A DNA stretch of 64,000 bases from Spirosoma sp. 48-14 (GCF_001898575.1 NZ_MKUD01000045.1:73362-137361); one strand, 5' to 3'. Numbered from the stretch's first letter, positions 1 through 9,205 are shown. Notes: generated by a model not told the origin, from the sequence alone. Made by a program: numbers and translations.

Positions 1-1
1 T

Positions 2-196
2 CGGCGAGGGGATCGGGTTATTGCCCTGGTTGGTTCGTTGATTGTTGGGGCCTTATTGCTGGTACAACACGTTCATTACACCATCGATGTCTTGTGCGCG
101 TTTGCCTTTACATATCCGCTGTATCGACTGGGAACATGGCTGGCCTTAAGCGGCTGGAATGATGCAGGTAAATCAGTGGCGAACACCGGGAACTGA
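2..196 (+). CDS. PAP2-like phosphatase family protein, C-terminal end (partial)
   Basis: The window opens inside a reading frame that ends with TGA at 194-196. The visible 64 residues contain a hydrophobic segment (VIALVGSLIVGALLLV), then QHVHYTIDVLCAF and a second hydrophobic stretch. The H-Y-T-x-D-V motif resembles the last histidine/aspartate motif of PAP2 and sphingomyelin-synthase-like membrane phosphatases. The start and the other catalytic motifs lie outside the window. The last 24 bp overlap the 3' end of the convergent adenosine deaminase gene. The family call rests on this one motif. Confidence 0.55.
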   Translation, partial: RRGDRVIALVGSLIVGALLLVQHVHYTIDVLCAFAFTYPLYRLGTWLALSGWNDAGKSVANTGN

Positions 197-1603
197 CCGT
201 TCAAATTTTACAAATCGCTGCTTCAGATCATTCAGCAGCGATTTTTTTACGGCCTCTTCTTCAATAAAACTGTAGTTGATGCTATTTAATACGTATTGTT
301 TTATATCCTGATACGAGATTTGTTTGTAGCGTTTTGCCAATAGTACATATTGATCCGTCAGATTCGTTCGCAGGACACCCGCATCATCCGACGAAATAAC
401 AATTGGTACATTAAACGTTTGGTACAGAGTGATCGGATGTTTATCATCTTTCACTTTCAGGATAAATTCATTGCTGAATAGATTGATTTCGACGGCTATT
501 TTTTTCCGGCTCATGTCCCTTAATAGCTCATAGCAATCGGTTTCATAGGGTATATCGACGCCATGTCCGATTCGATTGGCTCCAGCTAAGTAAACGGCCG
601 ACCGAATATGCCAGGTCAGGTCTTCGGGTTTAACCATACCCAGAGCTAGTTCGCCCGCATGTAAGGTGTATTTAACGGCAGGATATTTTGCGTGGCAGTA
701 CCTGAACATCAGCATGTGGAGCCAGTAATCGCTCATGGCCACTTCGTTATCTTCGGGAGCAGCAATATTGACGCCCACCACCAACGGACTACTGACGGCG
801 GCATCAAAGGCCACGATCATATTTTTGAACAATTCGACCGGCTCTACCGTGCGGACTACATAGCTTTGGTAGCGCATCGTAAATTGCTCATCGTCGATCT
901 TCAGGCTGGTATGCAGGCGGTTAAGCGTCTCATCGATAAACGTAGTGGCGCATTCCCGCACATTTTTTGCCTGGATGGCTGCATACAGCGAATCCAGTAA
1001 TTGTAGGCAGGCAACTGTATCTTTTTTCGTCTGTCCAACTCTCAGTTTTTTTGTAAAATCGGCTAATTCAGTTAATTCTTTTGGGCAAGGCGCATTGACA
1101 AACAACGTCTCGATATAGCTGACATTTTCTTTTTTAGCCCGGTTTTTAATTTCCAGCAATCCTTTGTCCAGCTCCGCCCGGCTGGCAACGCCAAAACCAG
1201 CGAACGTCTCAAAAAATAATTTATCGGATGGATAGTCGACGTGGTTGTAATCTTTAACCGACCACTTTTGGAAAAGCTTCTGTTTATATTCCGAAAATGC
1301 CCCCTCCTGTTTCAATGTTGCGAAGTCGACCCAATCATCGCCCTGTGGTTTTTTCTCCGAGACTTTCAGTGTTTTTCGATTGATGAAATAATTGTTATCA
1401 ACCACATAATCGATGTAGGTTTCGGTATAAATAGAACCACTATAATGGTGATGTAAATCACCGCCTTTAGGCATCTGGGCAAAAAAAGCCGTCAGCAGCG
1501 CATCGTTACTCCGAATTTTCTCAAAATAATCGCTTACCGACTGACCAAAAGAGGATAGTGATAGAAAAAAGCCAACTAAACAAAAGCGTATTCGTGCGAT
1601 CAT
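173..1603 (-). CDS. Exported adenosine deaminase (ADGF/ADA2-like)
   Basis: This 476-residue protein should hydrolyse adenosine to inosine and ammonia. A signal peptide covers about residues 1-20, so it probably acts in the periplasm or outside the cell. Family motifs appear in order: the metal-binding HHH at 51-53 (KGGDLHHHYSGS), the HAGE motif in the middle, NRIGHGVD, and SSDDAG near 405 carrying the late metal-ligand aspartate. The long N-terminal region before the barrel and the secretion signal fit the ADGF/ADA2 type better than short cytoplasmic Add. It is convergent with the PAP2-like gene and overlaps it by 24 bp. The role is probably extracellular purine salvage (inference). Confidence 0.88.
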   Translation of the reverse strand: MIARIRFCLVGFFLSLSSFGQSVSDYFEKIRSNDALLTAFFAQMPKGGDLHHHYSGSIYTETYIDYVVDNNYFINRKTLKVSEKKPQGDDWVDFATLKQEGAFSEYKQKLFQKWSVKDYNHVDYPSDKLFFETFAGFGVASRAELDKGLLEIKNRAKKENVSYIETLFVNAPCPKELTELADFTKKLRVGQTKKDTVACLQLLDSLYAAIQAKNVRECATTFIDETLNRLHTSLKIDDEQFTMRYQSYVVRTVEPVELFKNMIVAFDAAVSSPLVVGVNIAAPEDNEVAMSDYWLHMLMFRYCHAKYPAVKYTLHAGELALGMVKPEDLTWHIRSAVYLAGANRIGHGVDIPYETDCYELLRDMSRKKIAVEINLFSNEFILKVKDDKHPITLYQTFNVPIVISSDDAGVLRTNLTDQYVLLAKRYKQISYQDIKQYVLNSINYSFIEEEAVKKSLLNDLKQRFVKFERSVPGVRH

Positions 1604-1677
1604 CGATCGATGGTTTCTGTACTAAATAGTTTTCTGTAACGCGGGTTTCCACTGCAACAGCGGACCGCCCGCATTAC

Positions 1678-1794
1678 TTAAGGAAATAATACGGTCAGTG
1701 TTCCGACCAGTAACGCCAAACCGAAAATAATGAGTAGCCCGATTAGTACAGTTTTTAACAGGCTGCCGGGCCGCTCTGGAGTTGATTTTGCCAT
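1678..1794 (-). CDS. Small single-pass membrane protein, 38 aa
   Basis: A 38-codon frame runs from ATG (1794-1792) to TAA (1680-1678). It has a charged N-terminus (MAKSTPERPG), one hydrophobic helix (about residues 15-36) and almost no tail. It sits 40 bp downstream of the acyl-CoA carboxylase gene on the same strand, so the two may be cotranscribed. I do not recognise a family. The compact charged-head/one-helix pattern in a gap with no other gene supports a real small protein, but a chance frame is not excluded. Confidence 0.5.
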   Translation of the reverse strand: MAKSTPERPGSLLKTVLIGLLIIFGLALLVGTLTVLFP

Positions 1795-1834
1795 ACAATT
1801 AACTATTACTAAAGCATGTCCGTCCATACACCGT

Positions 1835-3421
1835 TTACAACGGAATATTTCCGTGTTTTTTCTTGGGCATACTCGCCACTTTATTTTCCAGCATCTGGAA
1901 GGCCCGGATTAGTTTCTGACGGGTCTGGTCGGGCATAATGACCTCGTCGATATAGCCCCGGTGAGCCGCCCGGTACGGATTCGCAAATTTCTCGGTATAA
2001 TCCTGCACTTTCTCCTGTAATTTGGCCTGGGGATCTTCGGCCTCCGCAATTTCTCGCTTAAAAATAATCTCGGCCGCTCCACTAGCCCCCATCACGGCAA
2101 TTTCGGCCGATGGCCAGGCGTAGTTCAGGTCAGCACCGATGTGTTTGGAATTCATCACATCATACGCACCACCGTAGGCTTTACGGGTAATGACCGTTAC
2201 ACGCGGCACGGTGGCCTCACAAAACGCAAAGAGCAATTTGGCCCCATTGGTGATGATCCCATTCCACTCCTGATCGGTACCGGGCAGAAAGCCAGGAACA
2301 TCTTCGAGCACCAGCAGGGGAATGTTGAAACAGTCGCAGAAGCGCACGAACCGGGCCGCCTTGGTACTGGCATGAATATCCAGTACACCAGCCAATACAG
2401 CTGGTTGATTACCGACCACCCCAATGCTTCGCCCTGCCATCCGGGCAAAGCCCACTACGATGTTCTCCGCGAAATTTTTGTGTACTTCAAAGAAGCTACT
2501 CGCATCGACCAGTTCCTCAATTACCTCCCGCATATCATAAGGCTGGTTCGGGTTATCGGGAATAATGGTATTCAGACTAGCGCGGGTTTCCTCGGTTGCT
2601 TCATAGGCCAGCATGGGTGGCTCATCTTCGCAATTCTGTGGAATGTAGCTCAGCAACTGCTTGATATTCTGAATGCAGGCCAGTTCATTTTCGCAGGCAA
2701 AGTGCGTCACTCCCGATTTGGTACTATGGGTACTAGCCCCGCCCAGTTCTTCGGCTGTAACGGTTTCATGCGTAACGGTTTTTACCACATTCGGGCCGGT
2801 CACAAACATGTAGCTCGTGTTTTCGACCATAAAAATGAAATCCGTAATGGCCGGGCTATAGACAGCGCCACCTGCACAAGGCCCCATAATGGCCGACAGT
2901 TGCGGAATCACGCCCGATGCTTTGGTATTGCGGTAAAAAATATCAGCATATCCTGCCAGCGACAGTACCCCCTCCTGAATTCGGGCTCCCCCGGAATCGT
3001 TCAGACCAATGACGGGTGCGCCATTCTGCATGGCCAAATCCATGATCTTACAGATTTTTTCAGCGTGGGTTTCCGACAAGGCTCCACCAAAAACGGTAAA
3101 ATCCTGCGCAAACACATAGACCAATCGTCCATTAACCGTCCCATAGCCCGTTACGACACCGTCGCCCAGGTAATGCTCTTTGTCCAGCCCGAAGTCGCGG
3201 GTGCGGTGCATAACGAACTTGCCAATCTCTTCGAATGAGCCCTCATCGACCAGCAACGCGATACGTTCGCGGGCGGTAAGTTTGCCTTTTTTATGCTGAG
3301 CATCAATTCGTTTCTGGCCACCGCCCTGTTCGGCTTCCGCATTTTTCTGCGCTAGCACGTCGACTTTGGATGGCCTGGTAACTGGGGATAGATTGGAATC
3401 GGAAGGGGTTTCGGTTTGCAT
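1835..3421 (-). CDS. Acyl-CoA carboxylase carboxyltransferase (beta) subunit
   Basis: A 528-residue carboxyltransferase of the propionyl-/methylmalonyl-CoA type, moving the carboxyl group from biotin to an acyl-CoA. It has the two crotonase-like halves of the family. The N-half carries GGARIQEGVLSLAGYADIF and the oxyanion-type PCAGGAVYSPA; the C-half carries DVPGFLPGTDQEWNGII and KAYGGAYDVM. The C-terminal IDEVIMPDQTR element is typical. I start at ATG 3421 (MQTETPSDSN). A longer frame from a TTG at 3454 would overlap a good promoter -7 element (3452-3459). No biotin carrier or biotin carboxylase gene is adjacent, so its partner is elsewhere. Propionate or branched-chain metabolism is likely; the exact substrate is not readable from sequence. 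Confidence 0.94.
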   Translation of the reverse strand: MQTETPSDSNLSPVTRPSKVDVLAQKNAEAEQGGGQKRIDAQHKKGKLTARERIALLVDEGSFEEIGKFVMHRTRDFGLDKEHYLGDGVVTGYGTVNGRLVYVFAQDFTVFGGALSETHAEKICKIMDLAMQNGAPVIGLNDSGGARIQEGVLSLAGYADIFYRNTKASGVIPQLSAIMGPCAGGAVYSPAITDFIFMVENTSYMFVTGPNVVKTVTHETVTAEELGGASTHSTKSGVTHFACENELACIQNIKQLLSYIPQNCEDEPPMLAYEATEETRASLNTIIPDNPNQPYDMREVIEELVDASSFFEVHKNFAENIVVGFARMAGRSIGVVGNQPAVLAGVLDIHASTKAARFVRFCDCFNIPLLVLEDVPGFLPGTDQEWNGIITNGAKLLFAFCEATVPRVTVITRKAYGGAYDVMNSKHIGADLNYAWPSAEIAVMGASGAAEIIFKREIAEAEDPQAKLQEKVQDYTEKFANPYRAAHRGYIDEVIMPDQTRQKLIRAFQMLENKVASMPKKKHGNIPL

Positions 3422-3451
3422 AAAGTTGGTCGTCTCGACATCAAGGACGAG

Positions 3452-3479
3452 CAAAGTTAATTTTTCTTACGAATTCCAA
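3452..3479 (-). promoter_or_regulatory. Bacteroidota-type promoter for the acyl-CoA carboxylase gene
   Basis: Read on the minus strand, TTG (3479-3477) is followed after 17 nt by TAACTTTG (3459-3452), a full match to the -7 consensus TAnnTTTG. Transcription would start near 3445, about 25 nt before ATG 3421. Spacing is slightly shorter than the usual 19 nt. Confidence 0.55.
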
Positions 3480-3527
3480 CGGTTCAAATTGTTTTTGTAT
3501 CCTTACCCCATCTTAAACCTGTACACC

Positions 3528-4061
3528 ATGCCTCGACTTTTCTCTGCCTTTTTGCTAACAATGGGTTGTCTACTCCTGGACGGTTGCCGACCTTACTACG
3601 CCCCAAAGCCTACGACAACCGGCGACAGCTACCGACCAGTTTATGCTGCTTATTCCGACATTCGAACCATTCAGGCACTGGGACCACAACCGCTCAAAAA
3701 TGCGGGGAAAATTTATGTAAAAGATAACTATCTATACATTAATGAGGCAGGTAGTGGTATTCATATCTATGACAATCGGAATCCCGAAAAGCCTGTTCAG
3801 GTTTCATTCATCAGCATTCTGGGCAATCAGGAACTGGCTATTAAAGACAGCATTCTCTACGCTGACAATGTTACAGACCTGGTAGCCCTCAACATCGCCA
3901 ATCCGCTCAACGTCCGACTGGTAAAACGCATCGAAAACGCGTTCGACTATTCGGCCTATCCACTGGCTACCAACGTGCGCTTTGAATGTGCCGATCCAGC
4001 TAAAGGGGTTGTTATCCGCTGGGAAAAAGCCGACCTCGAAAATCCACAGTGCTATCGATAG
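3528..4061 (+). CDS. LVIVD-repeat lipoprotein
   Basis: A 177-residue lipoprotein of unknown function. The start at 3528 gives a lipoprotein signal (MPRLFSAFLLTMGCLLLDGC), with the lipobox cysteine at residue 20. The body has the short beta-propeller-like repeats called LVIVD: YLYINEAGSGIHIYDNRNPEKP and ILYADNVTDLVALNIANP are two units, with the usual 'event is displayed / identity of field / position' pattern. It is followed after 83 bp by a second LVIVD lipoprotein and then a putative outer-membrane protein, which suggests one operon and a surface or periplasmic complex. It is short for a full propeller, so it may pair with its neighbour (inference). Confidence 0.7.
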   Translation: MPRLFSAFLLTMGCLLLDGCRPYYAPKPTTTGDSYRPVYAAYSDIRTIQALGPQPLKNAGKIYVKDNYLYINEAGSGIHIYDNRNPEKPVQVSFISILGNQELAIKDSILYADNVTDLVALNIANPLNVRLVKRIENAFDYSAYPLATNVRFECADPAKGVVIRWEKADLENPQCYR

Positions 4062-4144
4062 CATTCATCAAGTTAAATCTGCTGCTTCAGGTTCATTCTG
4101 TTGGCAGGACTACAGCAGCCTGCCCCTTTAATCAGCCTTTTCCC

Positions 4145-4888
4145 ATGAAAATCTCCCTTCTTTTTCTTTCGCTGATCGGCTTATTGACGGCCTGTGCCAA
4201 TAGTGATTCCGTATCACCCGGTGCCGGCGTTGGCGGTTCGACAGCCCGATTTACCATCAGCGGCAATACGCTTTATACCGTCAGCAACACGGCGCTGCAA
4301 GCTTATGACATTTCGGAAAGCGGCAACCCCAAAAAAGGAACGAATACAAAACTCGGATTTGGTGTCGAAACGATTTTCCCATACCGGAATAACCTGTTCA
4401 TCGGCACGCAAACGGGCATGTACATTTACGATATTACTCAATCGAACGCCCCCAAACAGGTAGGCCTTTACACACACATCCTCAGTTGCGACCCGGTAGT
4501 GGCCCAGGGGAATTATGCCTACGTTACTTTACGAACAGGGACTAACTGTCGGAATCAGTCCATAACGGCTAATACGCTGGATGTGATCGACATCAGTACT
4601 GTGAGCAGCCCCAAATTGCTGAAGAGTTACCAAATGACCAACCCACGCGGGCTTGGTGCCGACAGTAGTTTATTATTTGTGGGAGAAGGCGATTATGGGC
4701 TACGGGTGATGGACATCAGCAATCCACTCGACGTAAAAGAGCTGAACTACTTCGCCAACACCAAGACATACGATGTAATTCCAACCCAGAAACGGCTCAT
4801 CGTGACCGGTCCAACTGGAATTTATCAATACAGCTACGCTGATTTTAACCAGTTGAAACTCCTCAGCCAAATCCCTGTTCAGCCATGA
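4145..4888 (+). CDS. LVIVD-repeat lipoprotein
   Basis: A 247-residue lipoprotein. The start at 4145 gives MKISLLFLSLIGLLTACAN, with the lipobox cysteine near residue 17. At least four LVIVD units are visible: TLYTVSNTALQAYDISESGNP, LFIGTQTGMYIYDITQSNAP, AYVTLRTG...LDVIDISTVSSP and LFVGEGDYGLRVMDISNPLD. Such units form beta-propeller blades. Its stop overlaps the next start in ATGA (4885-4888), so the two are translationally coupled. Function is unknown; a binding or scaffold role at the outer membrane is an inference from fold and signal. Confidence 0.75.
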   Translation: MKISLLFLSLIGLLTACANSDSVSPGAGVGGSTARFTISGNTLYTVSNTALQAYDISESGNPKKGTNTKLGFGVETIFPYRNNLFIGTQTGMYIYDITQSNAPKQVGLYTHILSCDPVVAQGNYAYVTLRTGTNCRNQSITANTLDVIDISTVSSPKLLKSYQMTNPRGLGADSSLLFVGEGDYGLRVMDISNPLDVKELNYFANTKTYDVIPTQKRLIVTGPTGIYQYSYADFNQLKLLSQIPVQP

Positions 4889-5595
4889 ACCTCTTTTACA
4901 AAATTGGGGTAGCGAGTCTGCTATCAGGCATTTGTTGGGGAGCGCAGGCCCAGTTCATTAATCCCGAACCCTCCTATTCAATACATCCCCAAACGTCCCC
5001 AAAATGGGTTGTCAAATTTGCCCCATTCAGCCTGATCGACTTCAGCAATACCGTACAGTTTGCCGTCGAACGAGTGGTTGGGCAACAACAGACCCTACAG
5101 GCCGAATTCGGCTATGGGTGGGAAGGCATGAATCTGTGGCGATATTCAAAAAATTCGCGCTACGATCGCTATGAGACATGGCGAGGTCGGGCCGAATGGC
5201 GATTTTACTGGCGTCGATTTCGCCCACCATTCGGCTCATACACAGCACTGGAGGGAGTTTACAAACAGGAAAACGCATTCGAAACCGGAACGATAGGCAT
5301 TGCACCCGACGGAGGTATGCCGCAATATTACCGCCTGTATTCGCTACCCATATCGAAGCAGGTATGGGCATTCTCACTCAAATTTGGGCGACAGTTTTCG
5401 TTCTCGGCCAACAATCGGCTTATTGGCGATTTTTACGGTGGCCTTGGGGTTCGTACTCGCGATATTCACGAACCGAACCGCCCCGACGGCTATCTCTATT
5501 ATGCATCCAAAGGTTTTCTGGTCGACCCTTTTTCACCCAATCCGCCCGTTTCTCTCAATGTATCCTATGGATTCAAGATCGGCTATACGTTTTAA
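4885..5595 (+). CDS. Putative outer-membrane beta-barrel protein
   Basis: A 236-residue protein with a Sec signal (MNLFYKIGVASLLSGICWGAQAQ) and alternating polar/aromatic strands, for example FAPFSLIDFSNTVQFAVERVV, WRGRAEWRFYWRRF and a last strand ending in Phe (SYGFKIGYTF). This is the pattern of a small outer-membrane barrel; the FAPFSLID...VQFAVE opening resembles DUF3575-like proteins. It overlaps the upstream LVIVD lipoprotein gene by 4 bp (ATGA), so it probably works with it. No enzymatic motif is visible. Confidence 0.6.
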   Translation: MNLFYKIGVASLLSGICWGAQAQFINPEPSYSIHPQTSPKWVVKFAPFSLIDFSNTVQFAVERVVGQQQTLQAEFGYGWEGMNLWRYSKNSRYDRYETWRGRAEWRFYWRRFRPPFGSYTALEGVYKQENAFETGTIGIAPDGGMPQYYRLYSLPISKQVWAFSLKFGRQFSFSANNRLIGDFYGGLGVRTRDIHEPNRPDGYLYYASKGFLVDPFSPNPPVSLNVSYGFKIGYTF

Positions 5596-5655
5596 GTCTA
5601 CCTGTTTTCCTTTAGATATACAACCATAGCATAGTTTTTCATGCTGTTCTTGTGA

Positions 5656-5681
5656 GATGTCAGATGTAAGCATCTGACATC
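5656..5681. repeat. Short perfect hairpin downstream of the LVIVD operon
   Basis: GATGTCAGATG (5656-5666) and its exact reverse complement (5671-5681) enclose a 4-nt loop. It lies 60 bp after the stop at 5595 and 64 bp before porQ. There is no clear T tract, so it may be a weak terminator or an RNA-stability hairpin. Confidence 0.55.
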
Positions 5682-5744
5682 ACTGTTGGCTTTCATAGTG
5701 GCTAAAATTAGCGTTTCTTTGTACCAAACTGCGACCGAATCCGC

Positions 5745-6776
5745 TTGAAAAACCGATTTATTCTTTTGCTACTTATTGGGCTTCTACCCGTTTGGGCAGT
5801 TGCTCAACCCATCGGCGGACAGCGTGTCTTTTCATTCCTGGATTTACCTACTCACGCCCGTGTGGCGGCCTTGGGAGGGCAGGTTGCCACAGCCGTCAGT
5901 CCCGATGGTTCATATCATCTGAACAACCCAGCCTTAGCCGATTCGTTACCAGACAATCAACTGTCAATTAGCCTGATGCCTTATCTGGCAGCGGCTAAAT
6001 ACTATACGCTGCAATATGGGCTTCCTATTCAGTCGCAGGGGAAATGGGCTGTCGGGCTGCAATACCTCAGTTATGGGCAATTTACACTGACCGACCCGGT
6101 CGGCAATACACTGGGGACATTTACGGCCAACGACTATGCACTAAGCCTCACCCATGCCCGAACCGAAGGCAATTTCACCTTCGGGGCCACATTGAAAGCC
6201 GTTGGATCGACTATCGAGATGTATTCCGCCTTTGGGATTCTGGCCGATTTAGGAGCCGTTTGGCGGCATCCGAAAAAAGACCTCACCTTTGGGCTGGTCG
6301 CCAAAAACGTCGGTTACCTCATTAAAAATTACGGTACGCTGGATGCCGATTTACCCTTCGATTTGCAGGCGGGTGTCACATTGAAGCCCGAACACGCCCC
6401 GATCCGGCTCACACTAACAGCCCATCATCTGCAACGCTTCGACATTACCTACAACGACCCCAACCTGAATGTGCGTTACGACCTGAGCGGCAATCCAATT
6501 CCGCAAACGACCAGCGTAACCGAAAAACTGGCCCGACACCTCAGCGTGGGAGCCGAATTGCTGGTTCATCGAAATGTGCACCTGTTAGTAGGCTATAATC
6601 ACCAGAAACAACAGGAAGGCAAACTAACAACGGGTGGCGCAGGTGTAGGCTTTTCCTTCGGCATTTCGGTACAGGCCAAAAGCTTCCAACTCACCTACGG
6701 CCATTTTTCCTCCGTTCCTACGGCTGGCACCAGCCAGCTATCCCTCCGCATCGACCTGGCCCGGCTCATGAAGTAA
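5745..6776 (+). CDS. porQ: Type IX secretion system protein PorQ
   Basis: A 343-residue outer-membrane protein of the PorV/PorQ (FadL-like barrel) group, here matching PorQ: a signal peptide (residues 1-20), then GGQRVFSFLDLPTHARVAALGG, the ASPDGSYHLNNPA-type motif and repeated barrel strands ending SLRIDLARLMK. PorQ is part of the attachment complex that handles type IX cargo at the cell surface with PorU, PorV and PorZ. The frame starts at TTG 5745, directly before the signal peptide; no ATG lies nearby in frame. It stands alone, 150 bp after the preceding gene. It is one of the main reasons to place this DNA in the Bacteroidota. Confidence 0.85.
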   Translation: MKNRFILLLLIGLLPVWAVAQPIGGQRVFSFLDLPTHARVAALGGQVATAVSPDGSYHLNNPALADSLPDNQLSISLMPYLAAAKYYTLQYGLPIQSQGKWAVGLQYLSYGQFTLTDPVGNTLGTFTANDYALSLTHARTEGNFTFGATLKAVGSTIEMYSAFGILADLGAVWRHPKKDLTFGLVAKNVGYLIKNYGTLDADLPFDLQAGVTLKPEHAPIRLTLTAHHLQRFDITYNDPNLNVRYDLSGNPIPQTTSVTEKLARHLSVGAELLVHRNVHLLVGYNHQKQQEGKLTTGGAGVGFSFGISVQAKSFQLTYGHFSSVPTAGTSQLSLRIDLARLMK

Positions 6777-6829
6777 GCTATGGCTCGCAGTGGAGTCCAA
6801 CTCTGCTTTTACCAAGCAATACCTGTAGC

Positions 6830-9205
6830 TTATTCTGAACGCAGGGCATTAACAGGATTTGCCAAAGCGACTTTTAGCCCCTGATAAATAACCGTAATAA
6901 TACCGACTGCCAAGCTAATTACACTTCCGACAATAAATATCCACCAGTGTATTTCTACCCGATAGGCAAAGCCCTGGAGCCACAGATGCATCAAATAATA
7001 GGCGCCTGGTACAGCGATTAAAACAGCAATTACCATCAACACTAAAAAATCTCTGGAAAGCAACGAGAGAATATTGGCTATGCTAGCTCCCATTACTTTC
7101 CGGATACTAACTTCCTTTAAGCGAGTATGGCCAACAAAAGCTAATAGGCCAAACAGCCCCAGACAAGCTAATGAAATCGCTACAGCCGTAAATAGTTGAA
7201 CCATATATAACACCCTGGTCTCGGCAATAAAGGTATTCTGAAATTCATCATCTAAAAACGAATACAAGAACGGTGTCTCAGGGTCGTATGTATGATAAAT
7301 CTTTTCCAGTATTGCTAGCTTATCACTTATGTGATCCTGTTTACCAAGCCGAACCTGCATATTTCTGAACCCATCGGCTACCAATGTATTTTTTTTCACG
7401 AGAAATAGCATTGGCTTACTGTCTGTCAATGGACCGCTTAGGCTAAAATCCTTTACAACGCCTACAATTTTACCATACTCCTGTCCATCTTTAGGAAAGA
7501 TGCTTTGCCCGATAACATTACCATTTGTATAGCCTAGTGCCCGAACTGCGTTTTCATTGAGTGTAACATAAAAACCATCAGCATTAACTACTGCGTTTTC
7601 AGTTGGTTTTTCTTTCCAGATAAGACCAAGATTAGACACAAAATCTGCATCTGCCTCCAGCATAGTAAGAGGTGTTAACTTGCTCGATGTCTTCGTTTGA
7701 AACTTACCTTCCATGTAACTTTTGAAAAAGGGAGTATTTGACAAACTGACATGCTCAACTCCGGCTTGACTCTTTATATCTTTCTTGAAATTGTCACTCT
7801 TAGAAGAAACCTTGCTACTCAACTTGATGCTTACTACCTGATTTCGATTAAACCCGAGGTCTCGATCTTTTATGTAGTCAATTTGACGCTGCATCATCAG
7901 ACTGCATAAAATAAGTGTAGCAGATACACTAAATTGAAAAACCATCATCGTGTTTCGTACACGCCTGCCCTGATTTTTGCTGATGTAATTTCCCTTAAGA
8001 ACCTTTATTGGGGAAAAGCTTGATAAAATCAGTGCGGGATATGAGCCAGCGATTAAGGTACTAGTCAAAAATAGGCTAATCAGTATCCCAATAAATTTTT
8101 GACTGGACAGAAACGAGAGGTCTATTTCTAGCTGAAAAAGGTTATTAAAAGGTTCTCTAAACAACAAAACCAGGCAAAAGCTTAGTATAAAAGCGAAAAA
8201 ATTAACCAGAGTTGATTCCAAAAAGAATTGTTTAACAAGGCTGAATCGATTTGCGCCGATAGCTTTTCTGACCCCAACCTCCTTTGCCCGTAACGTAGCG
8301 CGTGCTGTCGCCAGATTGATATAATTGAACAAGGCTAAAAAAAGTATTAGCACCGAAATTCCGGATAAAACATACAGCAACTTTACACTGGTCTTTTCAT
8401 TGTAAGTATAGCTATTCCCAAATCGAAGTTCCTGCAAAGGCTCAAGTTCATATATATCCTTATCATTGTAATTCACTGCACCGATCAATTTGTTAGCAGC
8501 TTTACTATTTCTGGCAATTTTAGGAATGGCCGCTTTTTGATCGATTAGTAGGAACGTTTCAAAGTTGGGCAGGTTATCGAACGCGAATGAATTAATTTTT
8601 TGATAAGTATTCTGAGACGATACAAAATCAAATCGTAGCGTAGAATTTGTTGGAACATTGTTAGCAACGCCCGTAACTTCAAGCAAATGCTGTCCGTTAT
8701 AGCTAATGGTTTTACCAACTGGATTTTCTTTTCCGAAATATTTATCGGCTACGCGCTCAGAAATAACCACAGTAAAAGGCCTTTCCAGGCACTTTTTTGC
8801 ATTGCCATATTTTAATGGAAAAGAGAAAATAGAAAACAAAGATTGATCTGCGAACACAAAACCGGTTTCTTCATTAATCAGTGTTGGGTTTTCCAAACTT
8901 TTGATAACTGCTGACTTATCCCGGAGGATTCGCGTATAGGCTTTGATCTCTGGATTTCCCCGGACAAGTTGCTCAGCTAGCTTTGAGGAAAATGCCGGAT
9001 AAGAACTTTGTTCATTCCGGCTTACTATACGGTATATACTTTCCTCTTTTTCATGAAACGAATCGTAACTCCATTCATGAAATACGAACTGAAAAATTAT
9101 AACAGAAATAGAAATCCCAGCAGCCAGTCCGCCAATACTGATCAGGGAATAGAACCGCTCTTTCCACAAATTCCGGAGCGCTATTTTTAAATAATTCCTA
9201 AGCAT
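6830..9205 (-). CDS. ABC transporter permease, FtsX/MacB type
   Basis: A 791-residue permease with the layout common in Cytophagales: an N-terminal helix (ISIGGLAAGISISVIIFQFVF), a large periplasmic MacB-like domain, three helices ending near residue 400, a second periplasmic domain (residues 430-660) and three C-terminal helices. FtsX signatures are present twice (LRAKEVGVRKAIGANRFSLV and LKEVSIRKVMGASIANILSL). No ATP-binding subunit is next to it, which is usual for this expanded family. The coding sequence is visibly richer in A+T than the genes on either side, which suggests different history or recent transfer (inference). Substrate unknown; peptide or lipid export is typical. Confidence 0.9.
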   Translation of the reverse strand: MLRNYLKIALRNLWKERFYSLISIGGLAAGISISVIIFQFVFHEWSYDSFHEKEESIYRIVSRNEQSSYPAFSSKLAEQLVRGNPEIKAYTRILRDKSAVIKSLENPTLINEETGFVFADQSLFSIFSFPLKYGNAKKCLERPFTVVISERVADKYFGKENPVGKTISYNGQHLLEVTGVANNVPTNSTLRFDFVSSQNTYQKINSFAFDNLPNFETFLLIDQKAAIPKIARNSKAANKLIGAVNYNDKDIYELEPLQELRFGNSYTYNEKTSVKLLYVLSGISVLILFLALFNYINLATARATLRAKEVGVRKAIGANRFSLVKQFFLESTLVNFFAFILSFCLVLLFREPFNNLFQLEIDLSFLSSQKFIGILISLFLTSTLIAGSYPALILSSFSPIKVLKGNYISKNQGRRVRNTMMVFQFSVSATLILCSLMMQRQIDYIKDRDLGFNRNQVVSIKLSSKVSSKSDNFKKDIKSQAGVEHVSLSNTPFFKSYMEGKFQTKTSSKLTPLTMLEADADFVSNLGLIWKEKPTENAVVNADGFYVTLNENAVRALGYTNGNVIGQSIFPKDGQEYGKIVGVVKDFSLSGPLTDSKPMLFLVKKNTLVADGFRNMQVRLGKQDHISDKLAILEKIYHTYDPETPFLYSFLDDEFQNTFIAETRVLYMVQLFTAVAISLACLGLFGLLAFVGHTRLKEVSIRKVMGASIANILSLLSRDFLVLMVIAVLIAVPGAYYLMHLWLQGFAYRVEIHWWIFIVGSVISLAVGIITVIYQGLKVALANPVNALRSE

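Noticed and set aside
2141..3238. A 365-codon open frame on the plus strand across the acyl-CoA carboxylase gene
   Set aside because: It is fully antisense to a gene with strong family motifs, and its product is low in hydrophobic core and rich in His/Arg/Gly, as expected for a shadow frame.
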